From NCBI GenBank assembly GCA_033239125.1, contig BSWB01000005.1:52312993-52376992 (forward strand): DNA of 64,000 bases, given 5' to 3'. Below, piece by piece: positions 60,251-64,000 of the stretch. Within the stretch, counting starts at the first letter, position 1. Each line of letters opens with the position of its first letter. The notes under the pieces were generated by a model. The model searched no databases and was not told the DNA's origin. It worked only from the letters and a program-made list of their open reading frames with translations. The DNA comes from Fagopyrum homotropicum (taxonomy: Eukaryota > Streptophyta > Magnoliopsida > Caryophyllales > Polygonaceae). Both the position numbers and the translations under genes were made by a program.

Positions 60251-62558
60251 TTTCTCTCCCCGTCTCATATCGTAATAGCCGACACAAACTTGTCTTATTA
60301 CTTTACAAGTGTCATGACACAATTGATCTACCTCGATCTATTGAGGTGACGTCTTTAAAACTCGTGTATTATTCCATCTTAAGCTATGACAGTGTATGTC
60401 CTCTTTCAAGGGTCCTTCATCTCCGGAACTCGGGAGACTTGTTCCAATAATCTTTTTAAGGTTTCACACTTATGTGAAGTCATGAAGGTCCTAACTGCTG
60501 GACTTACTCACGCCTTATAATATATTAATATTACCTTCTTCGTATTCTACCAAACCTTGCATCAATCCTTCGAGTATGTGTAGAACTTACTCCCTTTTCT
60601 TATGTAACGTCCAATCGACCGTAGAGGTTCTATACTCAATCTCTCATGTACTTCTTGTACATCTCACATCGACTTTAAACTTCAAAACATCAGTCTTCCC
60701 TTACTATTGGTGGTCACCGTATGTATTTCTCGGTATTCTATGTACAACTACAATGGAAGCCTCATCTTACGGTTGATCCACTAGCTCCCTTTACCATGAT
60801 CACACCTTAGAAGTTGTAACCCGTGGCGTTCCTCCATATGTCAATCCCATGACCTAAGAAGGTCGTGTAAGATCGTTATCATCTCATCCTCGGAGGTCTT
60901 GTTATAACTACTTGCTTGAACTCGTTCAACATTATTTGATTTAAGACAAATGCGCGTCCATTGATGTACCTCCTTACTATTGACATTGATCCACCGCGAC
61001 TACTCCAAGCTCTTGTTCCCGATCCTATATGTTCCCATAGTATTGTTTACTCTTCCCATCTACACACATCCAAAGACAACCCGCACTTGTGCGTTCTCAG
61101 TTGTCACCGATTAACTTGTATCTGACCTTCTTCAAAGTTAACGACTTACCCTCCTACCATACTTCCATGCTACCATACTCCTGAAAGGATACCCTGTCGG
61201 GGTACTTTGTCATAACTTCACTAGCTCATTTTACTCTGCTTCAACTCCGTTAGATCTTTCTACGCTCCTCTCTTCCTTCCGCTTATGTAAGATAACCATA
61301 CCTACCCAACTCTCTCGTCTCACGTGTCCTACCTTTATACGCTTGACCGCTCTTCATAATGTTTTGCAAATGCACTCCTCAAATATTCTGACATTAATTA
61401 GCCCCCACTCGCATCCTTCTTGGTTGATGACTTAAGTTCTTCCATCCAGCTCCTTGTTTCCTCTTTCATCTTCTAAAGATCATCATCTTCACACACTCCC
61501 TCCTTCTTAGCGTTGATTAGTCTCATCACAATGACGGCAATCAATTGACTCTCACGGTAATACCACTATGTGAATTTTCACCAAGTGATCTTCCTCGTAA
61601 CTCTAAAACTTCTGAATAAGTCACTCGCTTAGAATCCCGCAAAGATCGTCACTACACCCTCCAGTACTTCCGTAAACTTAACTTCTGGTTCTCGTCAATC
61701 TTTCTAATTTCTTGGACCGCTCTTTTCATCTTGACTCCCATACTTAGGAGCGCCTATTGTTAACTCGTCTTACTTATAACGCCACTTTTATTCTCGAGCA
61801 AGAATGTAGTCCCCTTTACTTGATTCGCATCTTTAGTTCATTGACACCGCACTTGGAAAATTTTTTAAGTTCGTTGTCTCTAGTTGCCTCATTGATGCTC
61901 CTTCATTGTTTCCTTTATACCGCTCTCATGTCTTTATGTCGCTTTTATATTGGTATCGTCTCCATCTTGTTTCACTTAAGTCGACACGAGGTTCCCTTCT
62001 ATTTGTTTGTCCTTTGGTTACGTTATCTCTAGTCTTCTTCTTCGATGTCCTCTTAAAGGAGTCCGAGAAATCACTGGGGTGCTTGCAAAAACTTGATGCT
62101 CAACTCAATAACTTGATGTATACTATCCTAAGCGAAAAGGTGTTGTCCAAGGGGGTGATGATAGCTTTCTATCATCTTAGCTATAAGGATCTCTATCACT
62201 AGTATGATATTTACATACCATATGTTTATATATAAATATATAAAGATATAAACGTCATGCTACTACTATAAACATAACTAGTCCATAAACAATTTACAAT
62301 TAAACATACAAGTATAGTCCAAAACATCCTAAATCCACATATCTACATATATACACATATATCCATAATATAATAATCAATAACTACATTGCCGAGATCC
62401 GCGGAGGAAGTGGTGGTCCCGTACATTCTATCCCAACTGACTCATGCACATGATTTGAAAACGAAATTCATTTCTTTAAAACTCAGAACCCTTGAGGGTT
62501 CTGTTTATTTTTTATTCGGCCTTTAGAAGATTGCGAGTGCCATTGTTGTCAACCTAGG

Positions 62559-62570
62559 GCTCTGATACCA
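62559..62570 (-). other. Primer binding site, tRNA-iMet
   Basis: GCTCTGATACCA on the + strand is the exact complement of TGGTATCAGAGC, the initiator-tRNA primer site of plant chromoviruses. It lies 4 nt from the 5' LTR start at 62575. Confidence 0.92.
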
Positions 62571-62574
62571 CTTT

Positions 62575-64000
62575 TGTAACACCTCAAATCCGTGAGACTC
62601 GGGGCGCTATGGTTTGGGGCCTCACAATGGGTCCCGACCCTTAGCCTGACAACAATTTCACCGGATCTTGCAACAAGACACAAATAAAAGCCAAAACCGA
62701 AATACATTTTTATGCAATGTTACGAAACACGAAAAAAAAAGAAAGGAAAGACTTCAGCCGTCCTTACAACAACATCAACATAATATATAATAACAACAAC
62801 ACAAGGACTCCAAAACCCAACTCAACCTAAGATGTACGGAACCCCGGCTGCCCACTCCTCCGGATCACTCGGCCACATCCTATCCTGCACATCAACTACA
62901 ACAATCGGTATAAAACCGTTTGCTCACATTCTAGGCATTATAAGAATAATATGGCACACACACACATAGGAACACAAACACACAACATGTTCATAAACAT
63001 ACACATCCTTTACTTATTATCTTTTTAGGTTATTCCATATCTAATCCATTCGTCCAAGTGTGACACGAGAGTCTTATAACTCTCGCCTCTGTCCCCGTGT
63101 AACCAACAGGAGTGTGGCGGCGCCCAACCCGTATACCCTGAGGGAGTGATGAAGAAGCCCGCCCGTATACCGTGTATGGCTTGCTCGCAGAGATCCCCCC
63201 AGTCTCCCTCGGGAAACTGAGCGGTGATGTCACCGCCAGATAATAATAGTAACAATGGGCCAAATAATATATATAGTCAAGTAATCCTAATCCGGTTTCA
63301 TGATCAAAAGCGATAAAACACATGCCACCATAATGTATCCAAATAATGCATAAAAGCGGCTAAGTAAGCCCGAGGACTTACCTCGTCTCAAAGCTAAACA
63401 AAACAAATATCACTCTCCGAAGGAATATAACCAAAGCATGTTCAAGACAATGCACGATAATCAACAACTACTCACAAGCTAGAAGTCCTTAGACTTCTAG
63501 TTCTATATCATCTTATTAGGTCATACGTTCTCATAATCTAGGATACACTCCTAACCCTCACAACTCACGAGATCTCAACTATATCCCCAAGTGCTAGGAT
63601 ACTCTCATCCTAAACTTTGCAATCTCAACCCGCATATGAATACCACCTCAAGTCTCACAAGATCAACCACAAGACTCACAATTGTATAACAACTCAAGAT
63701 CAACACACCACATGTCATAGAACATCAATAACCTCAAACACTCACCTAGAGGTTCCAAGCCACTACTTGGCATTTGCCCTAAGTTATGCTAGATCCAACC
63801 TAGCATGATTCTACCACTAAACATAACTAAATCGAGGAAGAAGGTACTCACACACGATCCAAGGTTGAAGGTGATCTACGGACGTCGAGATTGGATTCGT
63901 TGGTCTATAACGGCCGCTTCCGAACCTAAAACCAAAGCTAAGGAAATTTAGCTCATATGCTAAATTTGAACGGAGGATTTAACGTATATACATCTAAGAA
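62575..64000 (-). mobile_element. B-family chromovirus, 5' LTR (B6), cut by the window end
   Basis: It starts TGTAACACCTC beside the primer site and matches 56019-57445 with scattered differences. The rest of the LTR and the right target repeat (expected GTTTG) lie beyond the window. Confidence 0.92.

Larger units (their letters stand above)
58702..62574 (-). mobile_element. B-family chromovirus internal region, gutted
   Basis: 3.87 kb between the two B LTRs, short for a chromovirus. In order on the minus strand I can read an RT start (60205-60095), RT palm (59942-59840) and a chromodomain tail (59107-58961). RNase H and integrase should lie between RT and chromodomain, but only about 0.7 kb is there, so most is deleted. 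About 60330-62550 should hold gag and protease, but no motif was found. Confidence 0.75.

Overview
This is plant nuclear DNA, most likely from a dicot. The evidence is GT-AG introns of 76-89 nt, plant Ty3/gypsy and Ty1/copia retrotransposons, tRNA-primed LTR elements, and almost no long ORFs outside one element. I cannot name the species. The window is a retrotransposon-rich block with one apparent host gene present in two copies.

Layout. About 1-19862 is a stack of degenerate minus-strand chromovirus (Ty3/gypsy, chromodomain-bearing) LTRs and internal fragments. I call this LTR family C: about 2.7-3 kb, beginning TGTAACACCC and ending GGATATTACA on the + strand. LTRs of a second family, B (beginning TGTAACACCYC and ending GTTACA), lie within the stack. 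About 18905-25565 is copy 1 of a segmental duplication. It holds a family C LTR piece, a coding relic with its own LTR, and a small secreted cysteine-rich gene (four exons, 23856-24623). About 25530-28188 is a decayed minus-strand copia element plus an Athila-like LTR scrap. A truncated B LTR follows (28189-30266). About 30267-42039 is copy 2 of the duplication, with a second intact cysteine-rich gene (40306-41089). Copy 2 is interrupted by a B solo LTR (31022-36102), which itself carries a family C solo LTR (31271-34298).

From 42040 to 56018 an inverted family C LTR is split by an 11.2 kb Athila-like Ty3/gypsy element (43374-54575). That element has two near-identical LTRs, a 5-bp target duplication, a tRNA-Asp type primer site, and gag-protease, RT-RNase H and integrase reading frames broken by three frameshifts and one stop. 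From 56019 to the end a B-family chromovirus lies on the minus strand: 3' LTR, gutted internal region with RT and chromodomain traces, tRNA-iMet primer site, and the start of the 5' LTR.

The nesting gives a relative order: family C insertion with an internal deletion, then segmental duplication, then B into copy 2, then C into B; separately, C into the downstream end of copy 2, then Athila and the B element into that C. The only sequence likely to serve the plant is the duplicated gene. Each of its first three exons carries one six-cysteine module (CX3CX3C-X8-11-CX3CX3C), behind a signal peptide. Its family is unassigned; a thionin-like or other defence or signalling cysteine-rich peptide is a guess.
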